36,226 nucleotides of DNA, taken from assembly GCA_028292565.1 (NCBI GenBank), contig JAQGMD010000266.1:1-36226 (forward strand), given 5' to 3'. A model generated the notes under the pieces. That model saw nothing but the letters and a program-made list of their open reading frames with translations. It did no database searches and had not been told where the DNA came from. The position numbers and the translations under genes were made by a program. Source of the DNA: Burkholderia sp. Lineage in GTDB: Bacteria > Pseudomonadota > Gammaproteobacteria > Burkholderiales > Burkholderiaceae. This document shows, one piece after another, positions 10,316 through 17,460 of the stretch. How positions within the stretch are numbered: the stretch's first letter is position 1; each line of letters opens with the position of its first letter.

Positions 10316-11323
10316 ATGAAATCACTCGTTAGTAAACTGCTCACCGTAGCAGCGCCGCTCCTGATCGGCGCTCTCGCCACCTCCCCTGTCTTCGCGGAAA
10401 ATTACCCGGCAAAGCCGATCCGTTTCATCGTGCCCTATCCTCCCGGCGGACCGCTGGATACCGTCGCGCGTATGCTCGCCGATAAAATGAAGGACGGCCT
10501 GGGCCAGGCGGTGGTCGTTGAAAACAAGCCCGGCGCAGGAGGAAACATCGGTGCGGATGCGGTCGCGAAGTCGGCGCCTGACGGCTATACCATCGTGATG
10601 GGTGCGGTGGCCACCCATGCCATCAACCCGACGTTGTTTCCAAAAATGCCTTACGACCCGGTCAAGGATTTCGCTCCGGTCTCGCTGGTCGCCAGCGTAC
10701 CTAATGTGCTGATATTGAATCCGGATGTCGCGTCGAAATCCGGCATCGCGTCGGTGAAAGACCTGGTCGCCTATGCGAAGGCTCATCCGGGCAAACTCAA
10801 CTACGCGTCGGGAGGCAATGGCAGCGCGGGCCATCTTGCGGGCGAGCTATTCAAGATGATGACCAGGGTCAGCATCGTGCATATTCCCTACAACGGCGCG
10901 GCACCGGCCCAAATGGGTTTGCTGGCTGGACAAACCGACCTGATGTTTGACAACCTCGCATCCGCATCGTCGGGTATCCGCAGCGGAAAGCTGAAGGCGC
11001 TTGCGGTCACCACGACCAAACGCGCGGCCACTGTGCCGGACTTGCCGACAATGGCGGAGGCAGGCGGCGACAGAGGCTTGAGCGGCTTCGATATCAACAC
11101 ATGGTTCGGCATCATGGCGCCGGCGAGGACGCCACCAGAGGTGATCGCGCGCCTGAATAGTGAAGTAGACAAGGCCCTGCGCACCCCGGATATGAAGGAA
11201 CGAATGGGGCGGCTCGGTGCCGAACCATCACCGACCACGCCGGAACAGTTCGCTGCGTTGATCCAGAAAGACCTGAAGAAGTATGCAGCGATCGTCAAGG
11301 CGTCGGGCGCAAAGGTCGATTAA
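10316..11323 (+). CDS. Bug-family (TctC-like) periplasmic solute-binding receptor
   Basis: A 335-residue tripartite-tricarboxylate-transporter receptor. The signal peptide is at 1-27 (MKSLVSKLLTVAAPLLIGA...VFA). Family motifs follow: YPAKPIRFIVPYPPGGPLDTVAR, VVENKPGAGGNIGADAVAKSAPDGYT and HIPYNGAAPAQMGLLAGQTDLMF. Bug proteins bind carboxylates and other small acids in the periplasm. The gene family is hugely expanded in Burkholderiales, usually as orphans. No tctA/tctB membrane genes are adjacent, so this one is an orphan and its ligand cannot be told. ATG 10316 is chosen because it opens the signal peptide; the ribosome-binding site is weak. Confidence 0.92.
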   Translation: MKSLVSKLLTVAAPLLIGALATSPVFAENYPAKPIRFIVPYPPGGPLDTVARMLADKMKDGLGQAVVVENKPGAGGNIGADAVAKSAPDGYTIVMGAVATHAINPTLFPKMPYDPVKDFAPVSLVASVPNVLILNPDVASKSGIASVKDLVAYAKAHPGKLNYASGGNGSAGHLAGELFKMMTRVSIVHIPYNGAAPAQMGLLAGQTDLMFDNLASASSGIRSGKLKALAVTTTKRAATVPDLPTMAEAGGDRGLSGFDINTWFGIMAPARTPPEVIARLNSEVDKALRTPDMKERMGRLGAEPSPTTPEQFAALIQKDLKKYAAIVKASGAKVD

Positions 11324-11361
11324 ACAGGTTCAGTCAGGCCCGGGGCCGGAAAGCCCATCCG

Positions 11362-11589
11362 ATGAATCTCCATGTGGAAAGCAGTATCGATACCCACGGC
11401 GATGTGCAACCCCGCGCCTTCCTCCTCGGCAGCCAACACATCGAAGTGCTGCAGATCATAGATCGCTGGCTCGCCTTCGATTACGGTTACTTCAAGGTCG
11501 CCGCCGACGACGGCGGCACTTATATCCTGCGTCACGATGACCTGTCGGATCAGTGGGAACTCACGCTGTTCAGCGCTGATTCCCTCTGA
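11362..11589 (+). CDS. Hypothetical 75-residue protein
   Basis: A small soluble beta-rich protein. The core IEVLQIIDRWLAFDYGYFKVAADDGGTYILRHD looks like a conserved small fold that I have seen in uncharacterised proteobacterial proteins, but I cannot name a function. GGAAAG lies upstream of ATG 11362. It begins 38 bases after the Bug gene and could be read from the same transcript. Confidence 0.6.
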   Translation: MNLHVESSIDTHGDVQPRAFLLGSQHIEVLQIIDRWLAFDYGYFKVAADDGGTYILRHDDLSDQWELTLFSADSL

Positions 11590-11758
11590 GCTCAACGTCC
11601 GGAGCGACCCACCCTCCCGCCAATTTGCGTTGCGCCAAACGGCTTCGCGCATCCCATGCATTTAGTTGATGGCTGTCAAAACCGTGTCATATCCGCTCGA
11701 TACCATCGGAACTGAACTTTCTTCCCTGGCAACGTTGCACACTGATATTGGAGACGAC

Positions 11759-12013
11759 ATGTACAAGACCGCATATGAGCCACAGCTCTGCGACGACGGC
11801 GTGACTTTTACCGTTGAAGTCGGCTTTACCGATCGCGAATGCCTGGTTTCGAAGAATGCGCTTGCCCACTTGCGCCGCATGAAAGGTGGCCAGCTCGAAC
11901 CGATGGAAACCTATCGCGCTTTCGAGGACCAGATTCACGGCGTCGCGCGTCGGCTGGTGGTTGCCGGTGTAGGCGGCGCACCGCTGGTGCTTGGCGCTGC
12001 TTATTTTGTCTGA
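11759..12013 (+). CDS. Hypothetical 84-residue protein (DUF1488-like)
   Basis: ATG 11759 has GGAG at a good spacing, so it is preferred over ATG codons further upstream in the same frame. The protein MYKTAYEPQLCDDGVTFTVEVGFTDRECLVSKNAL resembles small DUF1488-type proteins of Burkholderiales (beta-strands, then a helix); that assignment is tentative. The C-terminus is hydrophobic (RRLVVAGVGGAPLVLGAAYFV) and could form one membrane helix. A strong hairpin follows the stop. Confidence 0.55.
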   Translation: MYKTAYEPQLCDDGVTFTVEVGFTDRECLVSKNALAHLRRMKGGQLEPMETYRAFEDQIHGVARRLVVAGVGGAPLVLGAAYFV

Positions 12014-12039
12014 CTGATCCCTTTAACGCTTGACGTCTT

Positions 12040-12062
12040 CAACCGGTCGTATCGACCGGTTG
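12040..12062. terminator. Perfect 10-bp hairpin after the 84-residue gene
   Basis: CAACCGGTCG and CGACCGGTTG arms enclose TAT, 26 bases after the stop at 12013. No U-tract follows, so it may act as a Rho-dependent boundary or an mRNA-protecting stem rather than a classic terminator. Confidence 0.5.
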
Positions 12063-12223
12063 AGCGTCCTGGTGCCGGCGCGTAGTCGAACCAGCGCAAA
12101 CCCAGAGCTCACCACGCTCCCGCGGACGTCGCAGCAATGAGGACTACTGACAATTATCAAAAATGCATCTAACCGATTGATCACAATAGAAACGTCTTGT
12201 AACAACCATAGGGTAACCAGCAG

Positions 12224-12544
12224 ATGGAAAACACAAAACTTTCAGATCAGTCGGACAAAGCAGCTCAGTTCCAGTATGACCCGAACAACCTGTTAGAGTC
12301 TTTGATCGAGAAACTCAATCTCAAAAACGATGCGGCTCTGTCACGTGCGCTCGAGGTGGCCCCGCCGCTGATCAGCAAAATTCGACATCGCCGACTGCCT
12401 GTGGGGGCCTCGCTGTTGATCCGCATGCACGAGGTTTCCGACTTGAGCATCAAGGACCTGCGTGCGCTGATGGGTGACCGTCGCAATAAATTCCGCATCA
12501 GCGACAAGCAGTTCAAGCCCAAGGCAAGCCCGAACGGTGCCTGA
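12224..12544 (+). CDS. Small helix-turn-helix protein, paralogue 1 of 3
   Basis: A 106-residue DNA-binding-like protein. After a polar 20-residue lead it has LESLIEKLNLKNDAALSRALEVAPPLISKIRHRRLPVGASLLIRMHE, a compact XRE/Cro-like helix-turn-helix (about 24-75). The conserved tail LMGDRRNKFRISDKQFKPK follows. Two close paralogues lie at 13624 and, on the opposite strand, at 15709. The 210 bases upstream hold a hairpin and AT-rich sequence, including ATTATCAAAAATGCATC, likely the promoter. No partner toxin is adjacent, so it is more likely a transcription factor than an antitoxin, but this is unproved. Confidence 0.75.
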   Translation: MENTKLSDQSDKAAQFQYDPNNLLESLIEKLNLKNDAALSRALEVAPPLISKIRHRRLPVGASLLIRMHEVSDLSIKDLRALMGDRRNKFRISDKQFKPKASPNGA

Positions 12545-12697
12545 ATCATCCTGCACGGCCGCGGAGCTGTTGACCGCCGCCCTGTAGGTACGGTGCTTGC
12601 GCGCCCGGAACCCGATAATGCGGCGCCCGGAGCGAACACATTGTGTTGTCGATGGTCCTACATGCATGATTTGCACTAGTGTTGAAAAGGACCCGAG

Positions 12698-12952
12698 ATG
12701 GCAAGCAAGGAACAGTGTGACAAGTATGCGGCTGAACTGACCGAGCGGTTTGAAGAACTCACGAAATGGGCCATGCAAAACTGGCCGAAGAAGGAGTCTC
12801 CTTTGCTGAGCTCCGACTTCACCGAGTCTCGCAGAGAAATTGCGCAACTTGTCGGGCCCCAGTTAGGCGACTGCGATACCGACACGCCGCCGTCGGCACA
12901 AGGGGACGATGCCGCACCATTTGTCGATATGAATCCCATGCCATGGCCGTAG
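12698..12952 (+). CDS. Hypothetical 84-residue acidic protein
   Basis: MASKEQCDKYAAELTERFEELTKWAMQNWP opens a helical N-terminal half. The C-terminal half is acidic and Pro-rich (GDCDTDTPPSAQGDDAAPF), probably disordered. AGGA lies 8 bases before ATG 12698. Unknown family. It sits between two paralogous helix-turn-helix genes in the same direction. Confidence 0.6.
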   Translation: MASKEQCDKYAAELTERFEELTKWAMQNWPKKESPLLSSDFTESRREIAQLVGPQLGDCDTDTPPSAQGDDAAPFVDMNPMPWP

Positions 12953-13128
12953 CACCCGGGCCGCGATCAGTAAGAGCGCTCCTGAAGTTTTCCTTTTAGA
13001 AGTCGTCAGCTCGATACAGGTTGACGCGTGCTTGTCGCCGCCGCTTCCAGGGGTGGCAAAGACGGCCCTCGCATGCGACGGCCGGTTTCCGTTCTGGAGT
13101 GACGCCGCGGCATTGATCGGAGTAAGAG

Positions 13129-13257
13129 ATGCAGACCTTAGTCGACCATAAAGTCCCGGCGGAACCGATTCCCGACAACGACCCGTTGCCGGATCGAAGC
13201 CCGACACCTGACAACGAACCTATACCTGACCCGAACCCAGTGGCTCTACGGTGTTAA
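13129..13257 (+). CDS. Tiny Pro/Asp-rich protein (42 residues)
   Basis: A short frame, ATG 13129 to TAA 13255-13257, with GGAG 7 bases upstream. The product is an imperfect repeat of P-x-P-D units (EPIPDNDPLPDRSPTPDNEP, then IPDPNP), after a nine-residue lead MQTLVDHKV. The repeat and the ribosome-binding site make chance unlikely, but there is no known domain. Such a polyproline-like acidic peptide might bind a protein partner. It lies between helix-turn-helix paralogues 1 and 2. Confidence 0.5.
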   Translation: MQTLVDHKVPAEPIPDNDPLPDRSPTPDNEPIPDPNPVALRC

Positions 13258-13441
13258 TTGGACAGAACGTATCTGGCGCCGCAATCCAATGATTGCGTTT
13301 GCCGGACTGCGCGTTCAAACTGACCGCCCGGCACTACCGCTGGACAAGTCTTTTCCCCTCGGCTCGTTCCCTTATGACGCATCGCAAACCGCTTCTCCGG
13401 ACCCTCGGCGTTTTAAGAGCCGCATTGATCGATCTCATAAA

Positions 13442-13476
13442 TTATGCACAGCAATTGTGGCTAAGTCTGTTGATAA
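13442..13476. promoter_or_regulatory. Cluster of three DnaA-box-like 9-mers
   Basis: TTATGCACA (13442-13450), TGTGGCTAA (13456-13464, reverse box TTAGCCACA) and TGTTGATAA (13468-13476, reverse box TTATCAACA) each differ by one base from the DnaA box TTATCCACA. The spacing and phrase TAAGTCTGTTGATAACTGTG recall betaproteobacterial oriC text. There is no dnaA, rpmH or AT-rich unwinding region here, so it is at most a DnaA-titration or regulatory cluster or a relic. It lies in the 366-base stretch upstream of helix-turn-helix paralogue 2. Confidence 0.4.
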
Positions 13477-13554
13477 CTGTGTTAATTACGCTCCATGTCC
13501 TTGATTGAATTGAGTTTTACTTACATGGCGCGCAATCCGACAACAGTGAACAAG

Positions 13555-13579
13555 CTGCATCTGTGTAATGTTGATGCAG
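13555..13579. promoter_or_regulatory. Inverted repeat upstream of paralogue 2, possible operator
   Basis: CTGCATC and GATGCAG arms separated by 11 bases lie 45 bases before ATG 13624. The position and the roughly two-turn symmetry fit an operator for a dimeric repressor, possibly the gene's own product. No identical copy was seen upstream of paralogues 1 or 3. Confidence 0.3.
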
Positions 13580-13623
13580 TATCGGTAAACCTTGAAGTAA
13601 GCGACATACAAGTCGGAGGCCAC

Positions 13624-13926
13624 ATGAATCAGCAAGTCCACTCGGACCGTCCCGGGTACGATCCCAACCATATGCTTGAGTCCCTGATCGACCAGCTCAA
13701 ATTAAAAAATGATGCCGCGCTATCGCGTGCGCTGGAAGTCTCGCCGCCGGTCATCAGCAAAATCCGGCATCGCAGGCTGCCCGTCAGTGCATCCCTGCTC
13801 ATACGCATGCATGAAGTGTGCGGATTGAGCATTCAGGATTTGCGTCACCTGATGGGAGACCGCCGCGGCAAGTTCCGCATCAGCGACAAGCAGTTCAAGC
13901 CGAAACACGACGGCAGCGCTGCGTAG
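13624..13926 (+). CDS. Small helix-turn-helix protein, paralogue 2 of 3
   Basis: A 100-residue paralogue of the gene at 12224. The core LESLIDQLKLKNDAALSRALEVSPPVISKIRHRRLPVSASLLIRMHEV is almost identical, and the tail LMGDRRGKFRISDKQFKPK is shared. GGAGG sits 4 bases before ATG 13624, which fixes the start despite an open frame extending 129 bases further upstream. It probably binds DNA as a dimer. Differences from paralogue 1 are concentrated in the N-terminal 20 residues and in the last ten. Confidence 0.78.
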   Translation: MNQQVHSDRPGYDPNHMLESLIDQLKLKNDAALSRALEVSPPVISKIRHRRLPVSASLLIRMHEVCGLSIQDLRHLMGDRRGKFRISDKQFKPKHDGSAA

Positions 13927-14012
13927 TGTCCGCTGCAAATGCGCTTTGGAAGCATCACACTTTCTTCGGAACATTCAGCGTGCGCATGCTTCCAAGCCAG
14001 TTGGAGACTGAC

Positions 14013-14288
14013 ATGAACGATACTGGAAAGAATAAACTGTAACCAAATACCGGCGTTAAGGAAGGCCATGCTCCGTTGGAAGAGCTCGCAAAAAAAGTTG
14101 ACCCGCCAAGCCGCGAGGTCAGCGACGATGAGTTGAAGGATCCAGGTCGAATGACAACAGGAGCGCCACCGGTCGACAACAGGTCAAAGCGTTGCTGCGC
14201 ATTTCACCGCGCAAAAAAAAGCCCGCGACCTTGCGGTAGCGGGCTAAATCCAATTCAAGGAGAGTTGGAGGAGACAACTGAACTATAG
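14013..14288 (+). pseudogene. Small gene interrupted by an early stop codon
   Basis: ATG 14013 begins MNDTGKNKL and meets TAA at 14040-14042. The same frame continues with protein-like sequence (PNTGVKEGHAPLEELAKKVD, then PPSREVSDDELKDPGRM) up to about 14190. Beyond that it reads antisense through the terminator of the reverse-strand small RNA, so its original stop is probably lost or earlier. The hydrophilic content looks like a small conserved protein of unknown role. A TTG restart at 14076 has no well-placed ribosome-binding site, so I call it broken. Confidence 0.4.
14213..14279 (-). ncRNA. Candidate small RNA with anti-Shine-Dalgarno CU motifs and terminator
   Basis: On the reverse strand, a TATAGT -10-like box (14282-14287) is followed by TCTCCTCC and CTCTCCTT, both complementary to ribosome-binding sites. 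TCTCCTC is flanked by AGTTG and CAACT (14263-14279) and so could form a CU-loop hairpin. An intrinsic terminator completes it: AGCCCGC/GCGGGCT (14220-14226 with 14239-14245), then eight U residues. This is the design of CU-rich-loop sRNAs known from alpha- and betaproteobacteria. If transcription starts 7 bases after the -10 box, part of the hairpin arm is lost, so the exact 5' end is uncertain. Confidence 0.55.
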
Positions 14289-14403
14289 CGCGCGGCAGCA
14301 AAGAAGTCCGCTTTCCATTCGTGATAACTGATATAGAACCGAGTGATATCGTGCGGCGATTGCCTTGCAGCGAGGCGACGGTGATGGCCATAGGCACCAC
14401 GCC

Positions 14404-14928
14404 TTAGAAACACTGCACCCAGGTGCCGGTGCGATGACAGGGCCTGCCGCGATTGTCGAGAACGGTGTTTCCGGGCGGGCCGTTATAACGATTTGCGTTA
14501 TTGTCCCAACAGCCGCCTGAATCGCAGGCGTCAGTCGCCATGGGCGCAGTGGGCCTCAACGGTTCGGGCGCTTGTGGAACGACCTGTTCCCGTCGGATGA
14601 TCGCGGGGGGCGCCTGTTGCGGACGTTCGATGCCCACCGGCGGCGGCACGCGCCGGTGGCGCATTGGAGGGCGGTTACTCTGCTCGCTCGGACCCTTCAG
14701 TGCGCTTGGTTCCTTTTCGGCGTTCGGTTCATTCGCTGCCCTTGGCTCCTCCGTGGCGCTCGGCTCTTTCCCCGCATTCGCTTCCTTTATCACATTCGCG
14801 TCACCGGCTGCCTTGACACAGTCGCTTCTGGTCGAAGCCGACACACAGTCAGCGGCGCGCGTATGGACGCAGCCGCCAAACTGCAATGAAAAGAACAACG
14901 ACATCAAGATAGTGGCGGCTGGTTTCAT
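14404..14928 (-). CDS. Exported Glu/Pro/Ala-rich protein with C-terminal Cys module
   Basis: A 174-residue exported protein. The first 20 residues are a signal sequence ending in LQFGGC, a marginal lipobox, so it may be a lipoprotein. Residues 48-85 form an imperfect acidic repeat of about six residues (KEPSATEEPRAANEPNAEKE). A Pro/Arg-rich linker follows (RPPMRHRRVPPPVGIERP). The last 40 residues form a compact module, CDSGGCWDNNANRYNGPPGN then GRPCHRTGTWVQCF, with four cysteines likely to be disulfide-bonded. That module is common in small exported proteins of Burkholderiales. Function unknown; probably envelope-associated. Confidence 0.7.
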   Translation of the reverse strand: MKPAATILMSLFFSLQFGGCVHTRAADCVSASTRSDCVKAAGDANVIKEANAGKEPSATEEPRAANEPNAEKEPSALKGPSEQSNRPPMRHRRVPPPVGIERPQQAPPAIIRREQVVPQAPEPLRPTAPMATDACDSGGCWDNNANRYNGPPGNTVLDNRGRPCHRTGTWVQCF

Positions 14929-15057
14929 TTTGTGTGCTCTTGTGCGAATAGTGCATGCGCAACCACTCTCATTGTAGTGCGAACCGGTGAAGCAGGAAGA
15001 TACCGCAAGTTTACGCTCGTCTCGTCAAGCACTACAGTGCCTTCGCTCCTGGACAGG

Positions 15058-15588
15058 TCACGTGTTGTCGCTGGACGCAATCGTCTTTGGATGTAGTGTT
15101 GTGTCCGGCCGGCGGGCTGTCATGCGATCATCGCGCTCCCGCAGCAGCCAGTAGACGATGCCCAGGACCAGGGTGGAAACAGCGAGCGCAGCGATGGTCG
15201 CCGCGCTGGTTTTGTTGATGTCGAGAATCACAAATTTCCGGCTCAGAGCGAGCAGTGCGATCAGAATGACGGTCTTGACCTGGATGATGCCCTCTTCCCG
15301 CATTGCCACACGTGTGATCGAATGTTTGAATTCCAGAGCGATCAACAACGTCATGATCATGCCAAAGAGGGACTGGAACACCTCGTGGTCGAGCGGGTCA
15401 AGTGCGCCGCCTATTATCAAAGGCAAGATGCGCTTGAGCAGTTGAAATAGTGCGATCGCGATCACCACCGCGATAATCATGCTCAGGACGAGGGTGACGA
15501 TCTGTTCGAAGCGCTCGTATACCGTCATGAGCGGCCAGTTGCGGCGAGTCTCGCTGAAAGCCTGATACGGCGTCGCATCAGGATCCAT
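15058..15588 (-). CDS. psiE: PsiE-family membrane protein
   Basis: A 176-residue inner-membrane protein of the phosphate-starvation-inducible PsiE family. Four hydrophobic helices are visible at about 27-50 (VTLVLSMIIAVVIAIALFQLL), 72-87 (LFGMIMTLLIAL), 100-117 (IIQVKTVILIALLAL) and 129-148 (AATIAALAVSTLVLGIVYWLL). The short motif ALEFKHSI is typical of the family. AAGGAG lies 6 bases before ATG 15588. The biochemical role of PsiE is not established. No Pho-box is obvious upstream. Confidence 0.85.
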   Translation of the reverse strand: MDPDATPYQAFSETRRNWPLMTVYERFEQIVTLVLSMIIAVVIAIALFQLLKRILPLIIGGALDPLDHEVFQSLFGMIMTLLIALEFKHSITRVAMREEGIIQVKTVILIALLALSRKFVILDINKTSAATIAALAVSTLVLGIVYWLLRERDDRMTARRPDTTLHPKTIASSDNT

Positions 15589-15708
15589 TTCGCTCTCCTT
15601 CGCCTGTCGTCATTCGTGAAAGACGATAATAGCGCAGTCTCTCCGGCAGTTCGCCGGGTTGCGTAAATCAGCCGGCGTAATCCTTTTCAGACGCGCAAGG
15701 AGGACGCT

Positions 15709-16017
15709 TCAGTCCGGGACGGATTGCGCTGGCGCCTTAGGCTTGAATTGCGTGCCGCTGATTCGGAACTTGGCGCGGCGGTCGCCCATCAGGAAGCGGA
15801 GTTCCTTGATACTTAGTTGCGAAACCTCGTGCATGCGGATCAGCAGCGAAGCGCTGACGGCAAACTTGCGGTGGCGGATTTTACTGATCATCGGCGGCGC
15901 GACTTCCAGCGCACGCGACAATCCGGCATCGTTCTTCAGATTGAGCCGGTAGATCAATGTGTCCAGCAAGCGGTCCGGATCATAATCGAGCTGATCTATA
16001 ACGGAATCGGGCTTCAT
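15709..16017 (-). CDS. Small helix-turn-helix protein, paralogue 3 of 3
   Basis: A 102-residue reverse-strand relative of the genes at 12224 and 13624. The shared core is LNLKNDAGLSRALEVAPPMISKIRHRKFAVSASLLIRMHEV. The shared tail is LMGDRRAKFRISGTQFKPK. ATG 16017 matches the start of the paralogues' homology; a TTG 54 bases upstream is possible but has no ribosome-binding site. It is the most diverged of the three. It lies convergent with nothing and upstream of the sRNA-like region at 16130-16258, which is read in the opposite direction. Confidence 0.75.
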   Translation of the reverse strand: MKPDSVIDQLDYDPDRLLDTLIYRLNLKNDAGLSRALEVAPPMISKIRHRKFAVSASLLIRMHEVSQLSIKELRFLMGDRRAKFRISGTQFKPKAPAQSVPD

Positions 16018-16129
16018 ATTCGTCGACGATTTGGTTGCTAAAAATGCAATATTACCGCCACGAACGCCCAATGGTTAACTTTTTTGCAATTTATTTCGTG
16101 TCGCGCCTCAACATTGCTCAATAAATGAG

Positions 16130-16258
16130 CACACCGCCAGAATAGCAGAGATAATTCCTACATCTCGACGCCGCACCGTTTGGGCGTTTCGAAGCAGGTG
16201 TCTCCGCCACTTTTAGTGGATTTGCCCGCAGTGCGAAAGCCCTGCGGGCATTTTTTTT
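16130..16258 (+). ncRNA. Candidate small RNA ending in a strong intrinsic terminator
   Basis: A region without protein genes that ends in GCCCGCAG / CTGCGGGC (16224-16231 with 16242-16249) plus ATTTTTTTT (16250-16258), a textbook terminator. Upstream are CCACT-TTT-AGTGG (16207-16219) and ACGCC...GGCGT (about 16168-16187) hairpins, and a TGCTCA-ATAAA-TGAGCA inverted repeat near 16113-16129. No forward gene ends here, so a short structured RNA is the simplest reading. The 5' end is a guess. Confidence 0.45.
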
Positions 16259-16327
16259 CTGCACGCCCAGTCGTGACCGGAATATGGGCGGCTGTGGCAC
16301 CAGTCTTCCCATTGCGGCACCCGTAGG

Positions 16328-16589
16328 ATGGCGGAAATCCACGAGGTCATCGAGCACCTGCCCCAATGCTACAAGACCGAAATTGGCGAGCGCGCCGCCG
16401 GGCTGTCCGGCGGTCGGAAAGCAACGGATCGCAATTGCCAGAGCGCTCCTCAAGCGCCCCCGGATTCTCAGCTTCGACGAAGCTACCAGCGACCTCGATC
16501 CCGCTACCGCAGAACACTTCGCCAAAACCATAAATTGGCTAAGCGGCAAGGTCACCATGTTGTTCTTTTATTCACGCTTTGCCAAATAG
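16328..16589 (+). pseudogene. Fragment of a type I secretion ABC ATPase, frameshifted
   Basis: Two adjacent frames together encode the C-terminal part of an HlyB-like ABC ATPase. The first gives EIHEVIEHLPQCYKTEIGER and the signature LSGG; the second gives KQRIAIARALLKRPRILSFD, the Walker B motif and D-loop (DEATSDLDPATAEHFAKTI). The frame changes at about 16417, right after LSGG. Walker A, the membrane domain and the start are all missing, and no HlyD or TolC partner is nearby. This is a decayed remnant of a type I secretion transporter. Confidence 0.7.
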
Positions 16590-16694
16590 TTTGCAGTCCC
16601 GCCCGAACAGTGGGTAAGTACCTGCTTCCCGCCAGCAGCGCAAACCGGACCTGCCCGTCCGGCGCATCTCCAACACCGTTGCCATTCCGCCCAT

Positions 16695-16722
16695 TTAATT
16701 ATTGCTATGCCGCAATAATTAA
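16695..16722. repeat. Perfect 11-bp inverted repeat
   Basis: TTAATTATTGC and GCAATAATTAA enclose TATGCC. It lies in the 300-base gap between the ABC remnant and the Pal-type gene, about 170 bases before the latter's start. It is AT-rich and lacks a U-tract, so an operator is more likely than a terminator. Nothing else stands out in this gap. Confidence 0.5.
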
Positions 16723-16890
16723 GGCAATATCATTCGCCCAAATACGTTTTGAATGATGCGCCGGATGTAACTGCGAGATGCTGCGCCTACTGAGCGCCTC
16801 ACCTTTCCGGGCACCGACGCATGTTGTTCCCCCGAGCGGTGCTCCGCAATGCAGGGACAGCAGCCTATTTTTTCAATGAAGGAGTTTTTG

Positions 16891-17400
16891 ATGCAAGCAG
16901 TGAAATTGTTTTCCTTAGTAACTTTCGCCGGTCTGGTATTGAGCGCATGTTCGTCGACTCCGGTAGTCGAGACCAACAAGACGACCGCAGCAGCAGAGCC
17001 GACCAAAGATACGCGCTCGGTTGGTACTGTCAACGCTGTGACCGACCCGTTGAACGATCCGAAAGGCGCACTGGCACAGCGCAGCGTCTACTTTGATTAC
17101 GATAGCTACTCGCTCAAGAGCGAAGCGAAGCCGGTCACGGAAACGCATGCAAAATATCTGGCGGCAAACAAGGGCCGCAAAATCGCCGTCCAGGGTAATA
17201 CCGACGAACGCGGCGGCACTGAATACAATCTGGCCCTCGGACAAAAGCGCGCTGAAGCGGTGCGCAAATCCCTGTCGCTGATGGGCGTACCCGAGTCGCA
17301 GATGGAAGCCGTTTCGTTCGGCAAGGAAAAGCCGAAAGCAAAAGGCACCGACGAGGCGTCCTGGGCTGAAAACCGCCGCGCCGACATCGTTTATCAGTAA
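16891..17400 (+). CDS. pal: Pal-type OmpA-domain outer-membrane lipoprotein
   Basis: A 169-residue lipoprotein. The signal peptide ends in LSAC (Cys20), a good lipobox. A polar linker of about 40 residues follows, then an OmpA-like peptidoglycan-binding domain (about 58-169). Family landmarks are RSVYFDYDSYSLK, GNTDERGGTEYNLALGQKRAEAV and the C-terminal WAENRRADIVYQ. Pal anchors the outer membrane to peptidoglycan and works with Tol proteins in cell division. AAGGAG 6 bases upstream fixes ATG 16891. It is not in a tolQRAB cluster here, so it may be a second Pal-like copy. Two hairpins follow the stop. Confidence 0.88.
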   Translation: MQAVKLFSLVTFAGLVLSACSSTPVVETNKTTAAAEPTKDTRSVGTVNAVTDPLNDPKGALAQRSVYFDYDSYSLKSEAKPVTETHAKYLAANKGRKIAVQGNTDERGGTEYNLALGQKRAEAVRKSLSLMGVPESQMEAVSFGKEKPKAKGTDEASWAENRRADIVYQ

Positions 17401-17409
17401 TAGTCATTC

Positions 17410-17460
17410 CCTGGTACACCACGTGTACCAGGCGGGTGTTGCATGCAGCATGCAGCACCC
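17410..17460. terminator. Tandem hairpins after the Pal-type gene
   Basis: First stem CCTGGTACAC / GTGTACCAGG (17410-17432) starts 9 bases after the stop. A second, GGGTGTTGCA / TGCAGCACCC with one G-U pair, runs at 17434-17460. There is no U-tract; probably a transcript end processed to the stem or a Rho-assisted terminator. Confidence 0.5.

Noticed and set aside
12224..12952. Toxin-antitoxin pair (helix-turn-helix protein plus downstream 84-residue protein)
   Set aside because: The genes are 150 bases apart with no toxin-like motif in the second, and the other two paralogues lack such a neighbour.
13442..13476. Chromosomal origin of replication
   Set aside because: DnaA-like boxes are present, but there is no dnaA, rpmH, gidA or AT-rich unwinding element nearby.
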